NCBI RefSeq assembly: GCF_027594825.1
Contig: NZ_CP088930.1
Span: 2,417,019 to 2,481,018, forward strand
Source of the DNA: Serratia liquefaciens
Lineage (GTDB): Bacteria; Pseudomonadota; Gammaproteobacteria; Enterobacterales; Enterobacteriaceae
DNA: 64,000 nt
Direction of reading: 5' to 3'
Shown: piece by piece, positions 1-7,349 of the stretch
Layout: each line of letters begins with the position of its first letter
Position numbering within the stretch: position 1 is the stretch's first letter
Program-made: the position numbers and the translations under genes
Notes under the pieces: model-generated
The model's database searches: none
Told to the model about the DNA's origin: nothing
Seen by the model: the letters and a program-made list of their open reading frames with translations, nothing else

Positions 1-605
1 TGCTGATACAGCTGCTCAATACGCGCAACGGTATCTTCCAGGATACGCTCGATACCTTTTGGACCCTCATCTTTGCTGGCGCGGTTTTCCGCGATTTGGA
101 ATACCCGCGATTCGGCTAAATCGAGCAAATCTTCACTGCTGCGCCCCTGCGGATCGTAGCCGGCGTCCGCGATCTCATTGGCCACCGAGATCATCTCACG
201 CACTACCGCACGTTCACGCACGATGTCCGCATAAGCGCCGATGTTGGCAGCGCTTGGGGTATTTTTCGATAATTCGGCCAGATAGGCGAAGCCGCCGACG
301 GAGTCCAGTTCGCCCCGCTGCTCCAGCGATTCGGACAGGGTGATCAGATCGATAGGCCGACTCATCTCCAGCAGGCGCTGCATCTCGGTAAAGATCAGGC
401 GGTGCGGGCGGCTGAAGAAATCATTGGAGACCACGCGTTCCGCCACGTTATCCCAGCGTTCGTTATCCAGCATCAAACCGCCCAACACTGACTGCTCAGC
501 CTCCAGCGAATGTGGTGGCATCTTCAGCCCTTCCATCTGGCGATCGCGGGGACGTTCTCTGGCTTCGTCTGCGTTTGTTTTGTTGGTTGGTTTTTTTCCT
601 GCCAT
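1..605 (-). CDS. dnaB: Replicative DNA helicase DnaB, N-terminal part (cut by window edge)
   Basis: The minus strand reads from an ATG at 605 to the window edge, giving about 201 residues that begin MAGKKPTNKTNADEARERP. This matches the DnaB N-terminal (DnaG-interacting) domain, including PPHSLEAEQSVLGGLMLDNE, then NTPSAANIGAYADIVRERA and the linker-helix region. The RecA-like ATPase domain lies off the left edge. DnaB is the hexameric helicase that unwinds DNA at the replication fork and binds primase. It is divergent from qor, as in E. coli. I see no strong Shine-Dalgarno before the ATG; the start is chosen by alignment with E. coli DnaB recalled from memory. Confidence 0.97.
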   Translation of the reverse strand, partial: MAGKKPTNKTNADEARERPRDRQMEGLKMPPHSLEAEQSVLGGLMLDNERWDNVAERVVSNDFFSRPHRLIFTEMQRLLEMSRPIDLITLSESLEQRGELDSVGGFAYLAELSKNTPSAANIGAYADIVRERAVVREMISVANEIADAGYDPQGRSSEDLLDLAESRVFQIAENRASKDEGPKGIERILEDTVARIEQLYQ

Positions 606-785
606 GAAGCGTATTCTTAATCCGGTTGCGAATGAAGGATCCTGACGCGAGAGTATACGTGATTTTTATCTGTGATTCCTGCGGCATAACCGATGCAAAA
701 AAGGTATCAATCCGCCCGTGGACAAACTGGATCGCCAATACTAAAACGCGTAGGGTGAAATCAGACACCCACACGAGGTACTGAT

Positions 786-1775
786 ATGGCCAAGCGCATT
801 CAATTCTCCGCCACCGGCGGCCCCGAAGTGTTGCAATACGTTGATTTTACCCCGCTGGACCCGGCAGCCGGTGAGGTTCAGGTCGAGAACAAGGCGATCG
901 GCATCAACTATATCGACACCTACATACGCAGCGGGTTATACCCGCCCGCCAGCCTGCCAAGCGGGTTGGGCACCGAGGCGGCCGGCGTGGTCACCAAGAT
1001 CGGCGCGGGCGTCAGCGCGCTGAAGCCGGGTGACCGGGTGGTTTACGCCCAGTCATCGCTTGGTGCTTACAGCGAAGTGCACAACGTTGCGCAGGAAAAG
1101 GTGGCCATCCTGCCGCACAATCTGAGTTTCGAGCAAGGGGCAGCCTCATTCCTGAAGGGGTTGACGGTGCATTACCTGCTGCGCCAAACCCATGAAGTGC
1201 AGCCGGGTGAAGTATTCCTGTTCCATGCTGCCGCAGGCGGTGTCGGGTTGATTGCCTGCCAGTGGGCCAAAGCGCTCGGGGCGAAGCTGATCGGCAGCGT
1301 CGGTTCCGACGAAAAGGCCGAGCTGGCGAAGCGTGCCGGCGCCTGGGCCACCATCAACTACCATAAGGAAGACATCGCCCAGCGCGTCGCCGAACTGACC
1401 CAGGGCGAAAAAGTCGGCGTGGTGTATGACTCTGTGGGCCAAAGCACCTGGCAAGCCTCGCTCAATAGTCTGAAGCGACGCGGGCTAATGGTGAGCTTTG
1501 GCAACGCCTCCGGCCCGGTTACCGGTGTCGATCTGGCCTTGCTCAACCAGAAAGGCTCTTTGTATGTCACCCGCCCTTCCCTCAATGGCTACATCACCAC
1601 CCGTGCGGAACTGCAATTTGCCAGCAATGAGTTGTTTTCCTTGATCGGTAGCGGTGCTATCAAGGTCGACGTGAAAGAAGAGCAGAAGTTTGCGCTGGCT
1701 GACGCGCAACGTGCGCATCAGGTGCTGGAAAGCCGTAATACCAGCGGCTCAAGCCTGCTGATCCCTGGCCGCTGA
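786..1775 (+). CDS. qor: NADPH:quinone oxidoreductase Qor
   Basis: A 329-residue zinc-independent medium-chain dehydrogenase/reductase. The N-terminal GroES-like domain begins MAKRIQFSATGGPEVLQY. The Rossmann domain carries the nucleotide-binding AAAGGVGLIACQWAKALGA stretch near residue 150, with no catalytic zinc cysteines. Family members reduce quinones with NADPH in one-electron steps in the cytosol. An ATG at 786 follows an ACGAGGTACTGAT leader, a usable Shine-Dalgarno. It is divergent from dnaB across 180 bp, the same pairing as in E. coli. Length matches E. coli Qor (327). Confidence 0.96.
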   Translation: MAKRIQFSATGGPEVLQYVDFTPLDPAAGEVQVENKAIGINYIDTYIRSGLYPPASLPSGLGTEAAGVVTKIGAGVSALKPGDRVVYAQSSLGAYSEVHNVAQEKVAILPHNLSFEQGAASFLKGLTVHYLLRQTHEVQPGEVFLFHAAAGGVGLIACQWAKALGAKLIGSVGSDEKAELAKRAGAWATINYHKEDIAQRVAELTQGEKVGVVYDSVGQSTWQASLNSLKRRGLMVSFGNASGPVTGVDLALLNQKGSLYVTRPSLNGYITTRAELQFASNELFSLIGSGAIKVDVKEEQKFALADAQRAHQVLESRNTSGSSLLIPGR

Positions 1776-1893
1776 GGGGGATAAAAAGATCGGTAAAATT
1801 TGGTAGAAAATGCTGTCTGGCATCGTCAGGCTAGGGTAAAGGGAATATGATCATCTGACATTGCATGTTGAACAATAAGGAAATAGCACTGAA

Positions 1894-2310
1894 ATGAAAC
1901 TGAAAATGCTGGTTGCCGCACTGGTTTTCGCTGCAGCCACAGCGCAGGCCGCGACGCCAAACGCTGAAAAGGACGCATTGATGAAATACCCTTACTCTGC
2001 CGCCTATACGCAATGTATGAGCAAACCAGATCTCAATACGCCAAGTATGGCTGCCTGCATTGAAACAGAGTTCAACCTTTGGGATGCACGCCTGAACAAG
2101 TCCTACAAGGAAGCGCTCAAGTTTAAGGCGGCCCCAAAAGCCTGGCGTGAGGCACAGCGTAACTGGCTGAAGTTCAAAGACAGCCAATGTCTGGCTCTGG
2201 TCGCAGCGCCGCATGGTTCTGGCGATGCATTGGATGCGGGCTCATGCGAACTGAACATGACTATTGAACGCACGTTGCAGCTTGAAAGCGACAACTGGCC
2301 AAGATCTTAA
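1894..2310 (+). CDS. LprI-like (DUF1311) secreted protein
   Basis: A 138-residue small protein with a clear Sec signal peptide (MKLKMLVAALVFAAATAQAA, cleavage near residue 20). The mature part has four cysteines and the pattern of the lysozyme-inhibitor LprI / DUF1311 family: CIETEFNLWDARLNKSYKEAL, then WREAQRNWLKFKDSQC. Members are periplasmic or envelope proteins, some of which inhibit lysozyme; inhibition here is only inference. An AAGGAAATAG leader 10 to 18 bases upstream supports the ATG at 1894. It stands alone, with a perfect terminator right after it, and E. coli has nothing equivalent between qor and pspG. Confidence 0.8.
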   Translation: MKLKMLVAALVFAAATAQAATPNAEKDALMKYPYSAAYTQCMSKPDLNTPSMAACIETEFNLWDARLNKSYKEALKFKAAPKAWREAQRNWLKFKDSQCLALVAAPHGSGDALDAGSCELNMTIERTLQLESDNWPRS

Positions 2311-2326
2311 TATGGCTGGATTATCA

Positions 2327-2364
2327 GTAACAAAAAGGGCTCCGTGAGGAGCCCTTTTTGTTAC
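2327..2364 (+). terminator. Strong rho-independent terminator after the LprI-like gene
   Basis: A perfect 17-bp stem (GTAACAAAAAGGGCTCC with its complement) closes a 4-base GTGA loop. The 5' arm is A-rich and the 3' arm T-rich (CCCTTTTTG), so it could work in both directions; it fits the end of the gene finishing at 2310. Confidence 0.9.
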
Positions 2365-2623
2365 TACGTTTGTAGGGGTAGAGCAGAGTCCGCCAGAGAC
2401 AGTGGGTTGCTTAAGCAACGCTCGTATTGGGTCTTATTGTCTCTTGCGGTGATGAAATCGGTCGCATCGCTGCATCGGCAAACATCCTAACAGCCCCGAG
2501 GCGCAAAAAAAATCGCTAATGCGCCGCACCGGCCGTTTAAACCTCAAGCTGTGATCGCTGCCGCATTAAGAACGCATCTGTTGCTCAGTTTTCAGCGTGA
2601 CCGACTGATTATTCGACAAAAAA
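2365..2623. other. Intergenic stretch between the terminator and pspG
   Basis: Together with the terminator this is a gap of 313 bases between convergent genes. I see no ORF with coding character, no tRNA and no clear second terminator. Short inverted segments exist (for example TTGCTTAAGCAA near 2408) but none is followed by a T-run. Confidence 0.4.
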
Positions 2624-2842
2624 TTAATAGCGACGTATTGAAGGCTTCTGCATTGAACGGTAGATCCAAACGCCAACCACCGCCAAAATCAGCCACGGCA
2701 ACAGCTTAATCACCATCGCAAACAAGCCGCCAATCAGCATGAACGCCGCGGCCACCAGCAGCGCCGCGAACACGCCCAGCAGCGAAATGCCCGTCACCAT
2801 CAGCACGACGACAAAACCGACCAGAAAGAAGAGTTCCAACAT
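2624..2842 (-). CDS. pspG: Phage shock protein G
   Basis: A 72-residue inner-membrane protein beginning MLELFFLVGFVVVLMVTGIS. Two hydrophobic segments (about 3-40 and 44-62) are followed by a basic C-terminus, IYRSMQKPSIRRY. The ATG at 2842 is preferred over an upstream in-frame start because AAGGAG lies 7 bases upstream. PspG is an effector of the phage shock response to inner-membrane stress and in E. coli is a PspF/sigma-54 target separate from pspA. The promoter at 2881-2899 fits that exactly. dusA, upstream on the same strand, is its neighbour as in E. coli. Confidence 0.92.
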   Translation of the reverse strand: MLELFFLVGFVVVLMVTGISLLGVFAALLVAAAFMLIGGLFAMVIKLLPWLILAVVGVWIYRSMQKPSIRRY

Positions 2843-2880
2843 GATTTTGCTCCTTCGCAAAACAAAGTATCTGCGGAGGT

Positions 2881-2899
2881 ATTACAAGAAGCGTGCCAA
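2881..2899 (-). promoter_or_regulatory. Sigma-54 promoter of pspG
   Basis: On the minus strand the sequence TTGGCACGCTTCTTGTAAT matches the sigma-54 consensus TGGCACG-N4-TTGCW, with the GG and the GT/GC elements correctly spaced. Transcription would start near 2870, about 28 bases before the pspG ATG. PspF enhancer sites would lie in roughly 2920-3000; I did not define them. Confidence 0.85.
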
Positions 2900-3001
2900 C
2901 AAGGCGAGAGAACTAAGTGATTGAAATTGAAAAAAAGGCACGCCACATTACGCAGCATGCCTGGTCAAAAACACTAACTGTTAGTCAGATTTTTATCTCT
3001 A

Positions 3002-4012
3002 TTACGCCATCTCAGTGCGCGGTAAGCGAACCAGATCCAGCGCCTGCTCGACCACGCGCGCATCGGCCCCTGGCTTGTGGGCATTTGCGCTCAGGTGACG
3101 GCGCCACTGGCGAGCACCGGGCACGCCCTGGAACAACCCAAGGATATGGCGGGTGATATGGCCCAAATAGGTGCCCTTTGACAGCTCACGTTCAATGTAC
3201 GGATACAGCGATTCGATAATCGCTATGCTGTCCATAACTTCGGTCTGACAGCCAAACAGTTCACTGTCGACCCGCGCCAGAATGCCCGGGTTCTGGTAGG
3301 CTTCGCGCCCCATCATCACGCCATCAAGATGCTGCAAATGCTGTTTCGCCTCTTCCAGCGTTTTCACTCCACCATTAATCGCCAGAGTGAGCGTCGGGAA
3401 ATCGCGTTTTAACTGGTACACACGCGGGTAATCCAGCGGCGGCACTTCGCGGTTCTCTTTCGGACTCAGGCCCGACAGCCATGCCTTACGAGCATGAATG
3501 GTAAACATGTCGCATTCACCGCGCCCGGCAACGGTGGCGATGAAATCGCACAGAAACTCGTAGCTGTCCTGATCGTCAATACCAATGCGGGTTTTCACCG
3601 TCACCGGGATCGACACCACGTCGCGCATCGCCTTGATGCAGTCGGCAACCAGCGTTGCCTGCCCCATCAGGCAGGCACCGAACATGCCGTTTTGCACCCT
3701 ATCCGACGGGCAACCGACGTTGAGGTTGATCTCGTCATAGCCGCGCTGCTCAGCCAGTTTGGCACAGTGCGCCAGCGCAGCAGGATCGCTGCCGCCCAGC
3801 TGCAGCGCCACAGGATGTTCTTCTTCGCTGTAGGCCAGATAGTCGCCCTTGCCGTGGATAATCGCGCCGGTAGTCACCATCTCGGTGTACAGCAAGGTTT
3901 CCTTGGTCAGCAGGCGGTGGAAGTAACGGCAATGACGATCGGTCCAGTCGAGCATCGGCGCGATGGAAAAACGATTGGCGGCGTATTTTGGGGCGTTATT
4001 GTCTGTCGTCAT
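3002..4012 (-). CDS. dusA: tRNA-dihydrouridine(20/20a) synthase DusA
   Basis: A 336-residue FMN flavoprotein that reduces uridine 20/20a in the tRNA D-loop using NADPH. It shows the Dus hallmark [38 protein letters not shown] containing the catalytic cysteine, KTRIGIDD, and [11 protein letters not shown] with GREAYQNP for FMN phosphate. An in-frame stop lies two codons upstream of the ATG at 4012, so the start cannot be further out; the Shine-Dalgarno is weak. pspG follows on the same strand but has its own sigma-54 promoter. Confidence 0.96.
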   Translation of the reverse strand: MTTDNNAPKYAANRFSIAPMLDWTDRHCRYFHRLLTKETLLYTEMVTTGAIIHGKGDYLAYSEEEHPVALQLGGSDPAALAHCAKLAEQRGYDEINLNVGCPSDRVQNGMFGACLMGQATLVADCIKAMRDVVSIPVTVKTRIGIDDQDSYEFLCDFIATVAGRGECDMFTIHARKAWLSGLSPKENREVPPLDYPRVYQLKRDFPTLTLAINGGVKTLEEAKQHLQHLDGVMMGREAYQNPGILARVDSELFGCQTEVMDSIAIIESLYPYIERELSKGTYLGHITRHILGLFQGVPGARQWRRHLSANAHKPGADARVVEQALDLVRLPRTEMA

Positions 4013-4217
4013 GCTGGGCTACTGGCTACCTGATTCTGTCTGGGGTTCAACGAACGGCATGCTGCCGCAAACGGCTATTATAACGACAATCGGCGGCGTT
4101 GGGAAAACCGCTGTGTCGCCCGATAAAAAAGCAGCGGCAAAAGCGAATAAAAAGAGGCGGTCAGGTGTTCTCTTTGTAAGGCCGCAGCTCTGCGTCCTTC
4201 ATGATGAGGAAACAACC

Positions 4218-4751
4218 ATGAACAGTTACGTTAAACGCCTGCTGCTGCCAGTCATTGCCGGTTCACTGCTGTTTTCCGGTTCAGCCCTGGCGATGGGCGG
4301 CGATGGCAGCGGTCAAACCACGCCAACCTGCCCCAAAGGCCAGATATACGACACGAAAACCAAAACCTGCATGGTGGATAAAAGCAGCATGGTCAGCGAC
4401 AACGATCGTACGAACTATGCCTATGCGCTGGCCAAAAGTGGCCGCTATCAGGAAGCGCTGGATGTGCTGAATACCCTCAAAGATCCCAACACTGCCGTGG
4501 CGCTGAATTACCGCGGCTACGCCACCCGCAAGCTCGGCCGCACCGACGAAGGGATCGGCTACTATTTAAAATCAGTGGCGCTCGATCCGAAATACCCGAA
4601 AGTCCGCGAATACCTGGGTGAGGCTTATATGATTAAAGGCCGCCAGGATTTGGCGAAAGAGCAACTCAAGGTGATCCAATCGCTGTGCGGAACCGGTTGT
4701 GAAGAGTACCGCGATCTGGCGGCGGCTATCGATCACCACCCTGAATCGTAA
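4218..4751 (+). CDS. Secreted tetratricopeptide-repeat protein, first gene of a sigma/anti-sigma operon
   Basis: A 177-residue protein with a Sec signal peptide (MNSYVKRLLLPVIAGSLLFS, cleavage after about residue 27). A Gly/Thr-rich linker with two cysteines (TCPKGQIYDTKTKTC) precedes two to three TPR helices pairs (NYAYALAKSGRYQEALDVLN, ALNYRGYATRKLGRTDEGIG, REYLGEAYMIKGRQDLAKE). A longer reading from 3963 exists, but GAGGA ahead of the ATG at 4218 and the signal peptide fix the start. It is probably periplasmic, with an unknown partner. The next gene, an ECF sigma factor, lies in the same frame 15 bases after the stop, so the TPR protein may belong to the sensing pathway; that is inference. 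Confidence 0.85.
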   Translation: MNSYVKRLLLPVIAGSLLFSGSALAMGGDGSGQTTPTCPKGQIYDTKTKTCMVDKSSMVSDNDRTNYAYALAKSGRYQEALDVLNTLKDPNTAVALNYRGYATRKLGRTDEGIGYYLKSVALDPKYPKVREYLGEAYMIKGRQDLAKEQLKVIQSLCGTGCEEYRDLAAAIDHHPES

Positions 4752-4766
4752 AGCCCGGAGGCAAAC

Positions 4767-5282
4767 ATCAGCAGCGACGCTATCCGCAACGAAATCGGCC
4801 AATATCTCTCCCGCCTGTGGCGCTATGGCTTGGTGCTGTCCCACCGGCGGGACGTAGCCGACGATTTGGTGCAGGCCACCTGCGTGCGGGCGTTGGAACG
4901 CGCCGCACAGTTTGCCGTGGGAACGCGTATGGACCGCTGGTTATTTTCAATTCTTCACTCCATCTGGTTAAACGAGGTCCGCTCTCAGCACATCCGCCAG
5001 GGACAGGGCTTTGTCGACGTTGACGAACTGGCCGGAGCGGAAAACGGCGAGCAGCCGATTTGGGCCAATGAGGTAATGCAGCGGGTTAACCAACTGCCGG
5101 AGGCGCAGCGCAATACGTTGTTTCTGGTGTACGTGGAGGATCTTTCTTACCGGGAAGCCGCTGAGGTGCTGGGCGTGCCCATTGGCACCATCATGAGTCG
5201 TCTGGCGGCGGCACGGCTGCGGCTGGCGAACGACAGCCTGCTGCAAACCCGCACCCCGCAGGTAAAAGGAGAACAATCATGA
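4767..5282 (+). CDS. ECF-type RNA polymerase sigma factor with a non-canonical ATC start
   Basis: A 171-residue sigma-70 family factor of the ECF type. Region 2 is LSRLWRYGLVLSHRRDVADD and LVQATCVRALERA. Region 4 is LPEAQRNTLFLVYVEDLSYR followed by the helix-turn-helix EAAEVLGVPIGTIMSRLAAA. After the TAA of the TPR gene (4749-4751, same frame) the first ATG/GTG/TTG codon in frame is a TTG at 4830, which would remove helix 2.1 and has no Shine-Dalgarno. A strong GGAGG at 4757-4761 sits 5 bases before ATC at 4767, where an ATG would be expected. I therefore place the start there. Either a rare AUC start, a mutated ATG or a sequencing error explains it. The TGA overlaps the next ATG (ATGA). Confidence 0.75.
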   Translation: MSSDAIRNEIGQYLSRLWRYGLVLSHRRDVADDLVQATCVRALERAAQFAVGTRMDRWLFSILHSIWLNEVRSQHIRQGQGFVDVDELAGAENGEQPIWANEVMQRVNQLPEAQRNTLFLVYVEDLSYREAAEVLGVPIGTIMSRLAAARLRLANDSLLQTRTPQVKGEQS

Positions 5283-6037
5283 GTTCAGCCTACGCAACGG
5301 ATGAACTGCTGGTCGCCTACCTGGATAATCAGTTGGACCCACAGCAACGCCACCGGCTGGAACAGCGTCTGGCCGGCGAACCGGCGTTAGCAGAACGCTT
5401 GTCGTTGCTGGAACGCAGCAGCTTGCCCTTTAAGCAAGCCTTTGCGTCTTTGCTTGATGAAGCGCCGGTGCATAAATTGCAGTCAACATTGCCACTTGCC
5501 GTCCCCTCGCGACCGCACGCTATCAGCCGCCGTGGCCTGATTGCCGCCGCGGTCGGTTTTCTGGCGCTGGGCATCGCGGGCGATCGTGCCTATCTGCAGC
5601 TCAGCCAACCGGATGACAACTGGCGTGCTCTGGTCGCTCAGTATATGGCGCTCTACACGCCGGAAACCCTGGCAGGGTTTGAGGGTTCCGCAGCACAAAT
5701 CGCCGCCCAATTGCAGCACACTGGCGATCGGCTGGCTATCGCACTCTCGATGCCCAAACTGGTGTTGAAAGGGGCTGAACTGAAAAACGCCCGCGTGCTG
5801 GCGTACGACGATCGCCGCATTGCTCAACTGACCTGGCTGGATGCGCAGTACGGTGCATTGGCGTTGTGTATCATTCAGCAATCGGGCAAGCCGCAGCCCG
5901 CCGAAAGCGAACGTCGCCAGGGGATGAACGTGGTCTATTGGTCCGATACCAGACACAGTTTCATGCTGATTGGCCATAACCCGGCAGTGGACATGGCCAG
6001 ATTGGCCAGTCAATTACAGCGTTCGCTGGCCGCCTAA
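5279..6037 (+). CDS. Membrane anti-sigma factor
   Basis: A 252-residue protein translationally coupled (ATGA) to the ECF sigma gene. The N-terminal cytosolic part (1-80) has the anti-sigma-like pattern DELLVAYLDNQLDPQQRHRL, with helices but without the His-x3-Cys-x2-Cys zinc motif of ZAS proteins. One membrane segment spans about 86-101 (GLIAAAVGFLALGIAG), preceded by SRRG. A periplasmic domain of about 150 residues follows. By family precedent it holds the sigma factor at the membrane until a signal is sensed outside; the signal is unknown. A twin-arginine motif sits directly before the membrane helix, which is common in this class and need not mean Tat export. Confidence 0.8.
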   Translation: MSSAYATDELLVAYLDNQLDPQQRHRLEQRLAGEPALAERLSLLERSSLPFKQAFASLLDEAPVHKLQSTLPLAVPSRPHAISRRGLIAAAVGFLALGIAGDRAYLQLSQPDDNWRALVAQYMALYTPETLAGFEGSAAQIAAQLQHTGDRLAIALSMPKLVLKGAELKNARVLAYDDRRIAQLTWLDAQYGALALCIIQQSGKPQPAESERRQGMNVVYWSDTRHSFMLIGHNPAVDMARLASQLQRSLAA

Positions 6038-6222
6038 TAGCCCAAGCGAAGTCATAGCCTTCGAGAGCGGCATGGAAAATCGTGAATATCATCACATTTC
6101 TAGCCAACTACAGGCGCTTAACCGGACGTTTAATGCGCCATATTGGCAGAAAAGGGGCCGACTCTCGGCGATTCGGCTGAAGCATGGTAAAATCGGCTTT
6201 TTTACGTACCGGGAAATTTGCC

Positions 6223-6735
6223 ATGAACTCAAGCACCCAGGAAAAGCTGCTGGCGCAGGCTGAACAACTCTGCCAGCAACGCAATGTGCGGCTGACACCG
6301 CAGCGGCTGGAAGTGTTACGCCTGATGGCACAACAGCCCGGTGCCATCAGCGCCTACGACCTGCTGGATTTGCTGCGCGTAGCCGAACCGCAGGCCAAAC
6401 CCCCCACGGTTTACCGTGCATTGGATTTCCTGTTGGAACAAGGCTTTATTCATCGTGTGGAATCGGCGAACAGCTACGTGCTGTGCCATCATTTCGAACA
6501 GCCGATGCATACTTCCGCGCTGTTTATTTGCGATCGCTGCGGCCAGGTGACCGAACGCACGACCGAAGGGATCGAAGAGACGCTGCAAAAGCTGGCGAAA
6601 GAGTCGGGTTTTGCCCTGCGTCACAGCGTGGTCGAAGCTCATGGCCTGTGTGAGGGTTGCGTTGAGGTAGAAGCCTGCGACAGCAAACATGATTGTGGCG
6701 AACACGATCACAGCATCGCTATCAAGAAGAAATAA
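6223..6735 (+). CDS. zur: Zinc uptake regulator Zur
   Basis: A 170-residue Fur-family repressor that senses zinc and shuts off znuABC-type uptake genes. The winged helix is NVRLTPQRLEVLRLM with PPTVYRALDFLLEQGFIHRV. The metal sites are CHHF, FICDRCG, HGLCEGC and the C-terminal CDSKHDCGEHDH. An upstream in-frame ATG at 6184 exists, but alignment with E. coli Zur and the GGGA ahead of 6223 favour this start. It is convergent with csbD, dinF and lexA, as in E. coli. Confidence 0.95.
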   Translation: MNSSTQEKLLAQAEQLCQQRNVRLTPQRLEVLRLMAQQPGAISAYDLLDLLRVAEPQAKPPTVYRALDFLLEQGFIHRVESANSYVLCHHFEQPMHTSALFICDRCGQVTERTTEGIEETLQKLAKESGFALRHSVVEAHGLCEGCVEVEACDSKHDCGEHDHSIAIKKK

Positions 6736-6744
6736 ATAGGTTAT

Positions 6745-6835
6745 CAGGTACCTCCCTGTACCTGTAGCCATGGCGTTAAGGGGATGAGAACGCCAGGTTT
6801 TCAAGCGTTGTTTACGGCCGCAATCCGCTGCGGCC
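6745..6835. other. Two hairpins between convergent zur and csbD
   Basis: CAGGTAC(6745-6751) pairs with GTACCTG(6758-6764), and GGCCGCA with TGCGGCC near 6816-6835. Neither has a T-run, so they may be 3' end stabilisers or factor-dependent terminators rather than intrinsic ones. Confidence 0.4.
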
Positions 6836-6842
6836 TATCGCA

Positions 6843-7052
6843 CTACCAGCGATACTTGTTGTGGTCTTCCCAGGATTTCACTTCTTTCTCGGCCGCCTCT
6901 TTCTGGTAGCCGTAGCGTTCCTGAATTTTACCGACAAGCTGTTCGCGTTTCCCTTCAATGACCGTCAAATCGTCATCGGTCAGCTTGCCCCATTTTTCCT
7001 TCACTTTCCCTTTAAACTGCTTCCAGTTACCGTCGGCTTGATCTTTGTTCAT
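6843..7052 (-). CDS. yjbJ: CsbD-family stress protein (YjbJ)
   Basis: A 69-residue, highly charged CsbD-like protein beginning MNKDQADGNWKQFKGKVKEK and including WGKLTDDDLTVIEGKREQLV. Homologues are abundant small cytosolic proteins induced in general stress or stationary phase, with no known enzyme activity. An AGGTT stretch precedes the ATG at 7052. It lies between dinF and zur exactly as yjbJ does in E. coli, separated from dinF by 297 AT-rich bases that probably hold its own promoter; I see nothing else in that gap. Confidence 0.92.
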   Translation of the reverse strand: MNKDQADGNWKQFKGKVKEKWGKLTDDDLTVIEGKREQLVGKIQERYGYQKEAAEKEVKSWEDHNKYRW

Positions 7053-7349
7053 AACCTCTCCGTTACCTGTGATTAGTCAGTTTTAAAACTTGTCGCTGGG
7101 CTTAACTGAGTAATAATTATGGTCAATTTACCTAAAATGAAAGAAGCATCACTCCAATTCATTCCGCCAGCCACATGAGTAACTATAGCAACAGATATCG
7201 ATAAAGAACAAAAAACCAGAATAAAAATTCAACAAACCAAAAGAATTCAGTAAAACACCCGAAATAACAGTCAGTAAGCGAGACTAAATCGACGCGATAA
7301 TATGTAACTCAATATGAACACAAAACATTAATAAATTTTATGATTAACT

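Noticed and set aside
4218..5282. TPR-sigma fusion by stop-codon readthrough
   Set aside because: The two frames agree, but a GGAGG ribosome site follows the TAA and no readthrough context is seen. A signal peptide on a sigma factor would make no sense.
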